Origin: Neisseria mucosa
GTDB lineage: Bacteria > Pseudomonadota > Gammaproteobacteria > Burkholderiales > Neisseriaceae
NCBI RefSeq assembly: GCF_003044445.1
Contig: NZ_POWX01000023.1
Coordinates: forward strand, 1-33,470
Direction of reading: 5' to 3'
Length of the DNA stretch: 33,470 nt
Each line of letters opens with the position of its first letter. Position 1 is the stretch's first letter. This document shows, in pieces, positions 6,096 to 15,055 of the stretch. Under the pieces are notes generated by a model that saw only the letters and a program-made list of their open reading frames with translations, was not told where the DNA came from and ran no database searches. The translations under genes were made by a program, and so were the position numbers.

Positions 6096-7535
6096 ATGAA
6101 TCATTTTAAGAAAAACAAACAGAAACAACTTAGATCACTATTACTTTTGAAATCTTCAGAAGAGAAGGAAAAAGCAAGGTTTATCGATTATTTAGAAATA
6201 ACTAGTAAATTTTTTGCAGCTTTTGCTGCGCTTGGATTAATACTTGGAAGCTTTTTAACTCATCGCTATTTAAATTTTATAGGACAGCCCAGTATTTTCC
6301 CAGAAACAATGGCTTCTTCATCCAGCTTGACTGTTATCTTATTTGTTTTTGCTTTAATTCTCTTAATTTTTGTTTTCCCATTTCTATCCCCATACTTACT
6401 AATATCCATTTCAAAAGAATTAAAAGCAGAAGGAATTAAAGTCAAAAATTTATTCCCATCTTTATTTGCTTCAACCTTAAGCCTTCCGATAATAGTAACA
6501 TGCGCAATTTTTATTGATTCAATTGAGAAATATATATCATTAACATCAATAGTAGATTTGTGCTTTGCATTCACAATATTCTCGCCATATTTTATTTACC
6601 TCATACAAGATAAAGTCAATTTCTCTCTCAATACGAAGTTCCGTATTAATTACAAAAAAATCATTACATGCTTGAATTTCGATAAAATTTTTACAGCCTT
6701 ACTCTATACAATATACTCAACCTATTTAATAATTATATGTTTTTTTGCCTTTATCCCATTACTATTTTGTTTCATTATTTATTACCTTTATTATTTTATA
6801 ATAAATTTTAGTATTATAAAGAATAAAATTATTTTTATTATACCATATTTAAAATTATTACCAGCACTATTCCAAACATTGCTGATATGTTTATCAATGT
6901 TTCTCTATCCAATATTTTTTATAATTTTTGCATCGAACTGGCTTCCGGATGGTTATATTCAATATATCTTTTTGTATTTTTTATATTTCCTCACACTTCT
7001 TAATATTTACGCCGTAGCCAATGAAGTAAATTCAAAAAACAAAAATAATATAAATACTTACACCCCTCCGGTTATATTGGCAATAACCTCATTCTTTGCA
7101 GCTTCGCTTCTTTCTAATAACTTTGCAACGCATATGCTTTATCCAACTCGTTTTGTAGAAGTTCCCAAAAATTCTTCATGGTACCTATTACACAATAACT
7201 TCCAACATAACAACGGCACCCAAGAAATTAACGGGGTCGATAAAAATGATTTATTTAAGTTAAAACAAAATTTCAAATGTTCCATCCTTTCAGAAAAGGA
7301 AAAAGGAGAAAAAGGCATTATCTGTTCTTCGATTCCCGAACAGCGTAACAACGCTTTATATGGCTACATGGCTTGGAATCTGGGTGACACCAAAGTTTTC
7401 TGCCCACCAACTACTGACAATACCAAAGGAGAAAAAGAAGCTGATAAATTAGCCAATGAATGTGTCGTCATCAGCGGAAAATCCTTGCAAATATTGAATG
7501 AAAAATACATCGATATTATGCCCAAAGAGCGTTAA
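6096..7535 (+). CDS. AT-rich multispanning membrane protein, unknown function
   Basis: 479 aa. After a basic N-terminus come hydrophobic segments near residues 36-56, 78-108, 122-142 and 148-170, several between about 190 and 300, and a last one near 327-345: roughly 8 to 10 passes. A soluble C-terminal domain of about 130 aa, rich in Asn, Lys and Glu, has four Cys (FKC, IIC, VFC, NEC). Its base composition and codon use (many ATA, TTA, AAT) are far more AT-rich than the neighbouring core genes, and no perfect DUS lies inside it; both suggest transfer from outside. I recognise no family. It is a single gene between a lipoprotein gene and rarA. Confidence 0.8.
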   Translation: MNHFKKNKQKQLRSLLLLKSSEEKEKARFIDYLEITSKFFAAFAALGLILGSFLTHRYLNFIGQPSIFPETMASSSSLTVILFVFALILLIFVFPFLSPYLLISISKELKAEGIKVKNLFPSLFASTLSLPIIVTCAIFIDSIEKYISLTSIVDLCFAFTIFSPYFIYLIQDKVNFSLNTKFRINYKKIITCLNFDKIFTALLYTIYSTYLIIICFFAFIPLLFCFIIYYLYYFIINFSIIKNKIIFIIPYLKLLPALFQTLLICLSMFLYPIFFIIFASNWLPDGYIQYIFLYFLYFLTLLNIYAVANEVNSKNKNNINTYTPPVILAITSFFAASLLSNNFATHMLYPTRFVEVPKNSSWYLLHNNFQHNNGTQEINGVDKNDLFKLKQNFKCSILSEKEKGEKGIICSSIPEQRNNALYGYMAWNLGDTKVFCPPTTDNTKGEKEADKLANECVVISGKSLQILNEKYIDIMPKER

Positions 7536-7543
7536 TCCCCCCT

Positions 7544-7577
7544 TTCAGACGACCTGCTATAATCCACGTCGTCTGAA
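7544..7577 (+). promoter_or_regulatory. rarA promoter inside a DUS inverted pair
   Basis: Arms TTCAGACGACCT (7544-7555) and ACGTCGTCTGAA (7566-7577) enclose an extended -10 box, TGCTATAAT, with TATAAT at 7558-7563. rarA starts 38 bases after that box. The hairpin could also end transcription from the upstream membrane gene. Confidence 0.6.
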
Positions 7578-7600
7578 AACCCTCTTTCACGGAAACCGCC

Positions 7601-8914
7601 ATGTCCGATCTTTTCACCCGCCAACCTGATGCGCCGCTTGCCGAACGCCTGCGCCCGCATACGCTTGATGACGTTATCGGGCAGCAGCATTTAATCGGCG
7701 AAGGTAAGCCGCTGCGTGTGGCGGTGGAAGGCGGGAAGCCGCATTCTATGTTGCTGTGGGGGCCGCCGGGCGTGGGCAAGACGACGTTGGCGCGGATTTT
7801 GGCGCAGAGTTTCAATGCCCAGTTTTTGCCTGTTTCCGCCGTATTTTCCGGCGTAAAAGACATACGCGAGGCGATCGACAAGGCCGAAATCGCCTTGCAG
7901 CAGGGACGCGCGACGATTTTGTTTGTCGATGAAGTCCACCGTTTCAACAAGGCGCAGCAGGACGCGTTTTTGCCCCATGTCGAAAGCGGTTTGCTGACCT
8001 TTATCGGCGCGACTACGGAAAATCCGTCGTTTGAAGTCAATCCCGCGTTGCTGAGCCGCGCGCAGGTGTATGTTTTGCAGTCCTTGTCTTCAGACGACCT
8101 CAAAAAGCTGATTGCCAAAGTATTAGCCTTGCCCGAATACCGGGATTTCACGATTGAAGCCGATGCGCAGGAGCTGCTCGTCAATACCGCCGACGGCGAT
8201 GCGCGCAGATTGTTGAATTTATTGGAGCAACTTTTACGCGCCGCCGACACACGTCGTCTGAAAACCCTGACCGCCGAATTTCTCGCCGACAGCCTCGGCG
8301 CGCAAATCCGCCGTTTCGACAAAGGCGGCGAGAGTTTCTACAACCAAATCTCCGCCCTGCACAAATCCGTGCGCGGTTCGCATCCGAATGCCGCGCTGTA
8401 TTGGTTCTGCCGTATGCTCGACGGCGGTACCGACCCACGCTACCTCGCCCGCCGCATCGTGCGCATGGCGTGGGAGGACATCGGGCTTGCCGACCCGCGC
8501 GCCTTCCAAATTGCCAACGATGCCGCCGCCACCTTCGAACGCTTAGGCTCGCCCGAAGGCGAACTCGCGCTGGCGCAAGCCGTGCTGTACCTTGCCGCCG
8601 CCGCGAAATCCAACGCGGGCTACAAGGCATACAACCAAATGCGCCGCTTCGTCAAAGAAAACGCCAGCGACGAAGTCCCCGTCCACCTACGCAACGCCCC
8701 GACCAAATTGATGAAGGAATTGGGCTACGGACGCGAATACCGCTACGCCCACGACGAACCGAACGCCTACGCCGCCGGCGAAAGCTATATGCCCGACGGC
8801 TTGGACGAACCGGACTTCTACCAACCCGTCCCGCGCGGGCTGGAAATCAAAATTGGCGAAAAGCTGGAATGGTTGAAATCGCTAGATGAAGAGGCGTTGG
8901 ATAAGCAGAAGTAA
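7601..8914 (+). CDS. rarA: Replication-associated recombination protein A (AAA+ ATPase)
   Basis: 437 aa clamp-loader-like ATPase that acts at stalled forks with SSB and recombination proteins. Walker A GPPGVGKT is at 54-61, Walker B ILFVDEVHRF at 106-115, sensor 1 in FIGATTENPSFEVNPALLSR. The C-terminal tetramer domain carries RYLARRIVRMAWEDIGLADP and ends with a YMPDGL...FYQPVPRGLE block, all family hallmarks. Two uptake sequences lie inside the coding region: 8089-8100 (perfect, encoding SSDDL) and 8251-8262 (ACG variant, encoding RRLK). It is a single-gene unit with its own promoter and terminator. Confidence 0.95.
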   Translation: MSDLFTRQPDAPLAERLRPHTLDDVIGQQHLIGEGKPLRVAVEGGKPHSMLLWGPPGVGKTTLARILAQSFNAQFLPVSAVFSGVKDIREAIDKAEIALQQGRATILFVDEVHRFNKAQQDAFLPHVESGLLTFIGATTENPSFEVNPALLSRAQVYVLQSLSSDDLKKLIAKVLALPEYRDFTIEADAQELLVNTADGDARRLLNLLEQLLRAADTRRLKTLTAEFLADSLGAQIRRFDKGGESFYNQISALHKSVRGSHPNAALYWFCRMLDGGTDPRYLARRIVRMAWEDIGLADPRAFQIANDAAATFERLGSPEGELALAQAVLYLAAAAKSNAGYKAYNQMRRFVKENASDEVPVHLRNAPTKLMKELGYGREYRYAHDEPNAYAAGESYMPDGLDEPDFYQPVPRGLEIKIGEKLEWLKSLDEEALDKQK

Positions 8915-8928
8915 ATGGCATGGATAAG

Positions 8929-8959
8929 GTTTCAGACGACCCCAAAGGTCGTCTGAAAA
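8929..8959. terminator. DUS-pair hairpin after rarA
   Basis: TTCAGACGACCC (8931-8942) and AGGTCGTCTGAA (8946-8957) lie just past the rarA stop with a very short loop. Confidence 0.75.
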
Positions 8960-8978
8960 TCCAATCATCAAAAGAAAA

Positions 8979-9007
8979 ACCGGATTCCCAGTTGATGGGA
9001 ATCCGGT
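8979..9007 (-). terminator. Rho-independent terminator of the lost TonB-receptor gene
   Basis: A perfect 12-bp stem (ACCGGATTCCCA / TGGGAATCCGGT) with a 5-base loop. On the minus strand it is followed by TTTTTC and TTTT. It lies 17 bases after the stop of the receptor remnant at 9024-9083. Confidence 0.75.
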
Positions 9008-9023
9008 TTGTTTTATCCCGCAC

Positions 9024-9083
9024 TTAGAAATTCATTCTCACACCTACGCGGACGGAGCGGCCCGGCAGCGGTGCGATGTATTT
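9024..9083 (-). pseudogene. 3' remnant of a TonB-dependent outer-membrane receptor
   Basis: On the minus strand the last 19 codons before TAA read KYIAPLPGRSVRVGVRMNF. This is the last beta-strand of TonB-dependent receptors, with the GRSxRVGVR pattern and the C-terminal Phe needed for barrel insertion. Upstream, reading soon runs into a DUS and the end of sotB, so the rest of the gene is deleted. Its terminator survives. The short match makes this likely rather than certain, and the ligand cannot be known. Confidence 0.65.
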
Positions 9084-9101
9084 AAATAAAAAAGAAACGT
9101 T

Positions 9102-9113
9102 TTCAGACGACCT
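9102..9113 (-). repeat. Single DUS after sotB
   Basis: Perfect DUS on the minus strand just past the sotB stop. It separates sotB from the TonB-receptor remnant and may mark a joint of the deletion. Confidence 0.8.
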
Positions 9114-9131
9114 CTTTTTTATACACCCCCC

Positions 9132-10289
9132 TTATTTCCGCATCTCAACCAACATCCGACACACGATCAATCCTGCCGCCGCTAAGATTGCGGCGGCAAA
9201 GCCGATGTTGGAAATGCCTGCCCACACGGTAACGTAGTGTCCCAAAAGCGCGCCGCCGCCGATACCGACGTTGTAGAGGCCGGAGTAAATCGAGTTGGCT
9301 ACGTCCGTCGCATCCGAGGCAAAGTCCAATACTTTGGATACCATGCCGAGGCTCAAGACGACGATGGCGATACCCCAGACAAACACCAGCGCGTAAACGG
9401 CTATCGGGTAAGCGGCAAGGGGCAGCATGCAGAGCGTCGAAGCCAGAATGACGGATACCGAGGTCATCAGGAATGTGCGTGGGTGTTTGGCAAACCATTT
9501 GCCGAACAAATACGACGCGGCAAATCCCGCCAGCCCGTACAGGCTCAAGACGATGGTCACTTGTTCGGGCGCGAAGCCGCCGGCTTGCAGGACGAAGGGT
9601 TCGATATAGCTGTATGCCGTAAAGTGGGCGGTAATCAGGAGGACGGTCAGCGCGTAGAGCAGCATGAGGTTTTTACGCTTGAGCAATCCGGGCAGGCTTT
9701 TGAGCGAACCTGTGTTCACGCTCGGCAGCAGCGGCAGGTTTTTCGCCAATATGCCCATGACCGCCGCCGCGCACAGTCCGATAAGCAAAAAGCTGAACTG
9801 CCAGCTCGAGTGTTGCCCGATAACGCGCCCCAGCGGGATGCCCGCTACCATCGCCATGACCGTCCCCGTACTGAGCAGCCCCAAAGCCTGATTGCCTTTG
9901 CCTTGCGGCGCAACGCGCACTGCCAGCGAGGCGGTAATCGACCAAAACACGGCGTGCGTCAGGGCGATGCCGATGCGGCTGACGAGCAGGATTTCGAAAC
10001 TTCGGGCGAAATAGGAAACGATGTGGCTGATGGTAAAGAACGCGAAGAGAATGAGCAGCAGCTTTCGGCGTTCGATATTTTTCGTTGCCAGCATCAGCGG
10101 TAACGACAGCAGCGCGACGATCCAAGCATACACGGTAATCATGATGCCGACTTCGGTCGGCGGCATATTGAAGCTCGCGCCGATGTCGCTCAATAAGGCA
10201 ATCGGGATATATTCGGTGGTGTTGAAAATGAATGCGCCGACTGCCAGGGCGATGACGCTTAGCCATTGTTTGTTTGTGTTTGCTGACAT
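9132..10289 (-). CDS. sotB: MFS sugar efflux transporter, SotB family
   Basis: 385 aa inner-membrane proton-driven exporter with 12 predicted helices. The N-terminal block AFIFNTTEYIPIALLSDI, then GIMITVYAWIVALLSLPLM, ERRKLLL, HAVFWSITASLAVR, GSLKSLP and TAYSYIEPFV closely match E. coli SotB (YdeA), which exports arabinose and IPTG. The substrate in Neisseria is unknown. AAAGGGAAACC precedes the start. A single DUS lies downstream (9102-9113) and another upstream (10349-10360). Confidence 0.88.
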   Translation of the reverse strand: MSANTNKQWLSVIALAVGAFIFNTTEYIPIALLSDIGASFNMPPTEVGIMITVYAWIVALLSLPLMLATKNIERRKLLLILFAFFTISHIVSYFARSFEILLVSRIGIALTHAVFWSITASLAVRVAPQGKGNQALGLLSTGTVMAMVAGIPLGRVIGQHSSWQFSFLLIGLCAAAVMGILAKNLPLLPSVNTGSLKSLPGLLKRKNLMLLYALTVLLITAHFTAYSYIEPFVLQAGGFAPEQVTIVLSLYGLAGFAASYLFGKWFAKHPRTFLMTSVSVILASTLCMLPLAAYPIAVYALVFVWGIAIVVLSLGMVSKVLDFASDATDVANSIYSGLYNVGIGGGALLGHYVTVWAGISNIGFAAAILAAAGLIVCRMLVEMRK

Positions 10290-10348
10290 TAAGGTTTCCC
10301 TTTTTATATTTTCCTTCAGGATTTTATCGAATCTGTAATTATACTACT

Positions 10349-10360
10349 TTCAGACGACCT
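10349..10360 (-). repeat. Single DUS between sotB and the 10425 gene
   Basis: Perfect 12-mer on the minus strand, in the divergent intergenic region. No partner arm. Confidence 0.8.
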
Positions 10361-10424
10361 TCCTACTGCGACGACGCAAATTTTCGCCCTAGACGCTCCC
10401 GCATCATCAGCATACAATCTTTGC

Positions 10425-10802
10425 ATGAACACCAAACGCCCCAAGCTCTCCCGTTTTGCCCATATTTACGGCATGAACGGGCAATTCGTCCTGTTGGAAC
10501 AGCATTCCGAGTGGATGCCGGTCAACGATGCCGACTACGACAATGCACCCGCATTGCCGGAGGGGTTCGTGTTTGCGGATGAAGCGTTCTATACGACCGA
10601 CGGCAGCGTGCCGCCGCTCGTCCTGCCCGACAACATCAAAATCTTCAACGAAGAAGCGCGCAAACTCGAACGCCAAAGGCTGGACGCGCTGGCTTTGGAA
10701 GAGTTGGGCAAAAACCTCGCCGCAGCCCAAGCCGAGACCGATCTCGAAGCCCTGCTCGAAAAAATCGAATTTCATTTAAAACAGGACAATCTGTTCAAAT
10801 AA
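10425..10802 (+). CDS. Hypothetical cytoplasmic protein
   Basis: 125 aa, acidic, with no signal peptide or membrane helix. The N-terminal half (FAHIYGMNGQFVLLEQHSEWMPVNDADYDNAPALPEGFVF broken here into YGMNGQFVLLEQ and ALPEGFVFADEAFY blocks) looks like a compact beta domain. The second half, about residues 70-125, is a Glu/Leu/Ala-rich helix likely to form a coiled coil. Base composition matches the core genes, and a DUS pair closes it, so it appears native. No good ribosome site is visible before the ATG. Family not recognised. Confidence 0.65.
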   Translation: MNTKRPKLSRFAHIYGMNGQFVLLEQHSEWMPVNDADYDNAPALPEGFVFADEAFYTTDGSVPPLVLPDNIKIFNEEARKLERQRLDALALEELGKNLAAAQAETDLEALLEKIEFHLKQDNLFK

Positions 10803-10805
10803 AAC

Positions 10806-10847
10806 TTTTCAGACGACCCTCCAAGCAGCAAAGGGGTCGTCTGAAAG
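10806..10847. terminator. Compensated DUS-pair hairpin
   Basis: TTCAGACGACCC (10808-10819) and GGGTCGTCTGAA (10834-10845) are both changed at the same base, so the 12-bp stem is perfect. Confidence 0.75.
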
Positions 10848-10848
10848 A

Positions 10849-11003
10849 TATAGTGGGTTAACTTTAAATCAGTACGGCGTTGCCTCGCCTTAGCTCAAAG
10901 AGAACGATTCTCTAAGGTGCTGAAGCACCAAGTGAATCGGTTCCGTACTATCTGTACTGTCTGCGGCTTCGTCGCCTTGTCCTGATTTAGTTAATCCACT
11001 ATA
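10849..11003. repeat. Correia element (CREE), long form, copy 1
   Basis: 155 bases bounded by TATAGTGGGTTAACTTTAAA and ...TTAATCCACTATA. It keeps the central part (AGAGAACGATTCTC...GTGCTGAAGCACC) that is absent from the short copies; in the literature the long form carries an IHF site there. It lies two bases from a DUS hairpin and ends 84 bases before glyA. It lacks two bases near its right end relative to copy 2, which changes promoter spacing. Confidence 0.92.
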
Positions 11004-11005
11004 AA
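10977..11005 (+). promoter_or_regulatory. CREE-borne promoter toward glyA
   Basis: TTGTCC (10977-10982), a 17-base spacer and TATAAA (11000-11005) that spans the right end of CREE copy 1. This agrees with known outward promoters at CREE ends. The same element end at 14968 has a 19-base spacer and TATATC. Confidence 0.55.
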
Positions 11006-11009
11006 ATCG

Positions 11010-11037
11010 TTGACAATCCAAACCGATTTGGTACATT
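11010..11037 (+). promoter_or_regulatory. glyA promoter outside the CREE
   Basis: Consensus -35 TTGACA (11010-11015), 16-base spacer and -10 TACATT (11032-11037). It lies directly after the CREE, 50 bases before the glyA start. It is probably the original glyA promoter. Confidence 0.65.
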
Positions 11038-11087
11038 GTTCAACACTTATCAATCCCCGTTTCCCAACCGACAAAGGAGTCGAGAAG

Positions 11088-12338
<1,251 letters not shown>

Positions 12339-12371
12339 CCGGCTTGCCCGTTTAAGCATTGTGTAAAACGG

Positions 12372-12416
12372 AAAGGTCGTCTGAAAATCCTGAAAAAGGG
12401 TTTTCAGACGACCTTA
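12372..12416. terminator. DUS-pair hairpin after glyA
   Basis: Perfect DUS arms at 12374-12385 and 12403-12414, loop 17 bases, followed by an AT-rich stretch. Confidence 0.85.
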
Positions 12417-12501
12417 ATTTCTCATTTCAGACTACAATACCGAATTAAATTCTCTCATCAACCCGACGAACTCTGTCTCATCATAAAAGCAAGGAATACC
12501 C

Positions 12502-13407
12502 ATGCACACCGAAGCCGTTTTAACCGTATTGAAAAACCTGCAAAACCAAATCTGCGCCGCGCTTGAGCAAGAAGACGGCGGGGCGGTGTTTGCGCGTGAA
12601 GAATGGACGGGCAAATTGGGCGTAGGCGAAACCCGCGTGTTGAAAAACGGCGCGGTATTCGAGCAGGCGGGCGTGAACTTTTCGCACGTGAAAGGCGACA
12701 AAATGCCCGCTTCGGCGACGGCGCACCGCCCTGAACTGGCGGGCGCGGCGTTTGAAGCGATGGGTGTGTCGCTGGTGATTCATCCGAAAAATCCGTATGT
12801 GCCGACCAGCCATGCGAACGTGCGCTTTTTTATCGCGTATCCGGAAGGCGGCGAGCCTGTGTGGTGGTTCGGCGGCGGCTTTGATTTGACGCCGTTTTAT
12901 CCGTTTGAAGAAGATATTTTGCATTGGCACACGGTGGCGCGGGACGTGTGCGCGCCGTTTGGGGAAGCGGTTTATCCCGAGTTCAAAAAATGGTGCGACG
13001 AGTATTTTTACCTGAAACACCGCGGCGAAACGCGCGGCGTGGGCGGTTTGTTTTTCGATGATTTGAACCGCTGGGATTTCGACACCTGCCTGAATTTCAT
13101 CAAGGCGGTCGGCGAAGGCTATATCGAAGCGTATCTGCCGATTGTGGCGAAACGCAAAAACACGCCATACGGCGAACGCGAACGCGATTTCCAGCTTTAC
13201 CGGCGCGGGCGTTATGTGGAATTTAATTTGGTTTGGGACAGGGGTACGCTGTTCGGCCTGCAAAGCGGCGGGCGCACGGAAAGCATTTTGATGTCCATGC
13301 CGCCTTTGGTGCGCTTCGAGTATCAATATGCGCCAGAAGAAGGTTCGCCCGAAGCGCGGCTGAACGAGTTTCTCACCGCCCGCGACTGGCTTTCGGAGAT
13401 GCAATAA
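12502..13407 (+). CDS. hemF: Oxygen-dependent coproporphyrinogen III oxidase
   Basis: 301 aa enzyme that decarboxylates coproporphyrinogen III to protoporphyrinogen IX with O2, late in haem synthesis. Conserved blocks are SATAHRPELAG, HPKNPYVPTSHANVRFF, WWFGGGFDLTPFYP, HRGETRGVGGLFFDD and VEFNLVWDRGTLFGLQSGGR, including the conserved His residues of the family. AAGGAAT precedes the start. The stop overlaps the start of the next small membrane gene by one base (TAATG), so the two are translationally coupled. Confidence 0.97.
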   Translation: MHTEAVLTVLKNLQNQICAALEQEDGGAVFAREEWTGKLGVGETRVLKNGAVFEQAGVNFSHVKGDKMPASATAHRPELAGAAFEAMGVSLVIHPKNPYVPTSHANVRFFIAYPEGGEPVWWFGGGFDLTPFYPFEEDILHWHTVARDVCAPFGEAVYPEFKKWCDEYFYLKHRGETRGVGGLFFDDLNRWDFDTCLNFIKAVGEGYIEAYLPIVAKRKNTPYGERERDFQLYRRGRYVEFNLVWDRGTLFGLQSGGRTESILMSMPPLVRFEYQYAPEEGSPEARLNEFLTARDWLSEMQ

Positions 13408-13571
13408 TGGCGGATAAACAAAAGCCCGACGCCCATCCTTCCGACAAATTCATCCTTGCCATGATTGTGATGGCGGTGTTCCTGGTGATTATCATCGGCG
13501 GCGGATTTATCGCCGTAGAGTATTTCAAGGCGCATCCCGAAGTGTTTGAATTGAAGCCGCCCGCGAAATAG
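13407..13571 (+). CDS. Small single-pass membrane protein coupled to hemF
   Basis: 54 aa. It starts at the ATG that overlaps the hemF stop. Residues about 16-37 (ILAMIVMAVFLVIIIGGG...) form one transmembrane helix with a short charged N-terminus (MADKQKPDAHPSDK) and a tail EYFKAHPEVFELKPPAK. No family recognised. Coupling to hemF suggests co-expression, but nothing in the sequence ties it to haem chemistry. Confidence 0.75.
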   Translation: MADKQKPDAHPSDKFILAMIVMAVFLVIIIGGGFIAVEYFKAHPEVFELKPPAK

Positions 13572-13585
13572 TGCAAACAAAGACA

Positions 13586-13617
13586 AAAGGTCGTCTGAAA
13601 CTTTTCAGACGACCTTT
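13586..13617. terminator. DUS-pair hairpin between hemF unit and tpx
   Basis: DUS arms 13588-13599 and 13604-13615 with a 4-base loop; T-run on the plus strand, A-run on the other side. It can serve both convergent units. Confidence 0.88.
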
Positions 13618-13637
13618 TTCAGCTTTAAAACCCTGGT

Positions 13638-14132
13638 TTACAAAACAGCCAAAGCCGAGTCGTAATCAGGCTCGTTGGCAATTTCAGCAACCAGTTCGCT
13701 GTGCAAGACTTTGTCGTTTTCGTCCAAAACCACAACGGCGCGCGCAGTCAGTCCGCGCAACGGGCTGTCAGTCAGGGCAACACCATAATCGGCGGCAAAG
13801 CTGCTGCGGAAGGTAGACAGGTTCACCACATTGTCCAAACCTTCCGCGCCGCAGAAGCGCGCTTGGGCAAACGGCAGGTCGGCTGAAATGCACAATACGA
13901 CCGCGTTGTCCAAAGAAGACGCGCGTTGGTTAAAGGTGCGCACGGATTGGGCGCACACGCCGGTATCGACGCTTGGGAAAATGTTCAATACTTTACGCTT
14001 GCCTGCAAAGTCCGCCAAAGTTTTGTCGGACAGGTCGCCAGCGGTCAGGCTGAACGCAGGCGCGGTTTGACCAGCGGCTGGCAGGTCGCCGGAAGTGTGG
14101 ACAGGGTTGTCGTGGAAAGTAATTTGAGCCAT
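13638..14132 (-). CDS. tpx: Thiol peroxidase (atypical 2-Cys peroxiredoxin)
   Basis: 164 aa peroxidase that reduces lipid and other hydroperoxides with thioredoxin as donor. The peroxidatic Cys is C60 in PSVDTGVCAQS and the resolving Cys is C94 in FAQARFC, the same pair as C61/C95 of E. coli Tpx. Length is as usual for the family. AAAAAGGAAACC precedes the start. Single-gene unit. Confidence 0.95.
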   Translation of the reverse strand: MAQITFHDNPVHTSGDLPAAGQTAPAFSLTAGDLSDKTLADFAGKRKVLNIFPSVDTGVCAQSVRTFNQRASSLDNAVVLCISADLPFAQARFCGAEGLDNVVNLSTFRSSFAADYGVALTDSPLRGLTARAVVVLDENDKVLHSELVAEIANEPDYDSALAVL

Positions 14133-14230
14133 AAGGGTTTCCTTTTTTAGGTTGACGAAAAATATTGACGAGGATAGAAGGTTTTTATCTATTTGCCAAG
14201 TGATACATAATTAAGGGCAATATGCTCAAA

Positions 14231-14262
14231 TCAGGTCGTCTGAAAAATTTCAGACGACCTTT
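14231..14262. terminator. DUS-pair hairpin
   Basis: DUS arms 14233-14244 and 14249-14260 with a 4-base loop. It lies 22 bases past the stop of the minus-strand Mth938-like gene and so most likely ends it. Confidence 0.85.
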
Positions 14263-14283
14263 GTCTATGCACCGTATGCCCGT

Positions 14284-14658
14284 TCACACCCACAGCCAAG
14301 CCCAAACGCTGCGCCCTTCTCCTTGCAGCAACACCAGCGTCCGGCAAGCGGAAGCTGTGTTCATGCACTCCAACCCGATGCCGTGTGCGGCAAGTTCGGC
14401 GGCGATTTTGGGATGGAGGAACTGCTGCTTCTCTCCTGTACCAACAATAATGACTTCGGGCAAACCATCCGACTCGGAGCTCGTCTGAAACAGGTCGGCG
14501 GCAGTCAGTTCGGACGGCGTTTGCACGTTCATTGCTTCAATTTTACCGTTGCGCCAGATGATGGGCGCGGTGTAGGTTTTGCCGCCCGCTTCGATTGCGC
14601 CCGCCCGATAAGCGGTCAGGCTTAGGGTTTCATCAGTTTTGTTTTCTTCAATCAGCAT
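14284..14658 (-). CDS. Mth938-like domain protein (DUF498/Xcc1710 type)
   Basis: 124 aa. Features are the family's GKTYTAPIIWRNGKIEAMNV start, PEVIIVGTGEKQQFLHPKI and the GIGLECMNTASACRTLVLLQGEGRSVWAWL end. Related proteins include human NDUFAF3, a complex I assembly factor; the bacterial role is not settled. The start has GGAAGAA upstream. A partial uptake sequence, AGCTCGTCTGAA at 14478-14489, lies within the coding region. Cytoplasmic, probably a single-gene unit. Confidence 0.85.
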   Translation of the reverse strand: MLIEENKTDETLSLTAYRAGAIEAGGKTYTAPIIWRNGKIEAMNVQTPSELTAADLFQTSSESDGLPEVIIVGTGEKQQFLHPKIAAELAAHGIGLECMNTASACRTLVLLQGEGRSVWAWLWV

Positions 14659-14811
14659 TTTTCTTCCGTTTCTTTCTCGGCTTGATACATCCGTTTCAAA
14701 CAGGCTTTGCGCCCTTTCGCCGCGTTCCGTAAAAAAGGTGCAAAATCAGGCAATTTCAGGTAGGATGGGCGACTTTAGCCTGCGTCTTCCGCCCTTGCAA
14801 AATCGGCATTA

Positions 14812-14968
14812 TATAGTGGATTAACTTTAAACCAGTACGGCGTTGCCTCGCCTTAGCTCAAAGAGAACGATTCTCTAAGGTGCTGAAGCACCAAGTGAAT
14901 CGGTTCCGTACTATCTGTACTGTCTGCGGCTTCGTCGCCTTGTCCTGATTTAAAGTTAATCCACTATA
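14812..14968. repeat. Correia element (CREE), long form, copy 2
   Basis: 157 bases with ends TATAGTGGATTAACTTTAAA and TTTAAAGTTAATCCACTATA, nearly identical to copy 1 and in the same orientation. It lies 87 bases before hom. The rest of 14659-15055 shows no gene, only the 5' region of the Mth938-like gene and the hom leader. Confidence 0.93.
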
Positions 14969-15055
14969 TCAATCCGCGGCGGCGGTGCGTTTCGGGCTTT
15001 CTGAATTTCTGTTTTTACTTTTTGATTTAAGAAAATCGGCTCACAAGGAGGCACA

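Noticed and set aside
13233..13406. N-terminal extension of the small membrane protein into hemF
   Set aside because: It would overlap hemF by 58 codons out of frame; the ATG overlapping the hemF stop is the sensible start.
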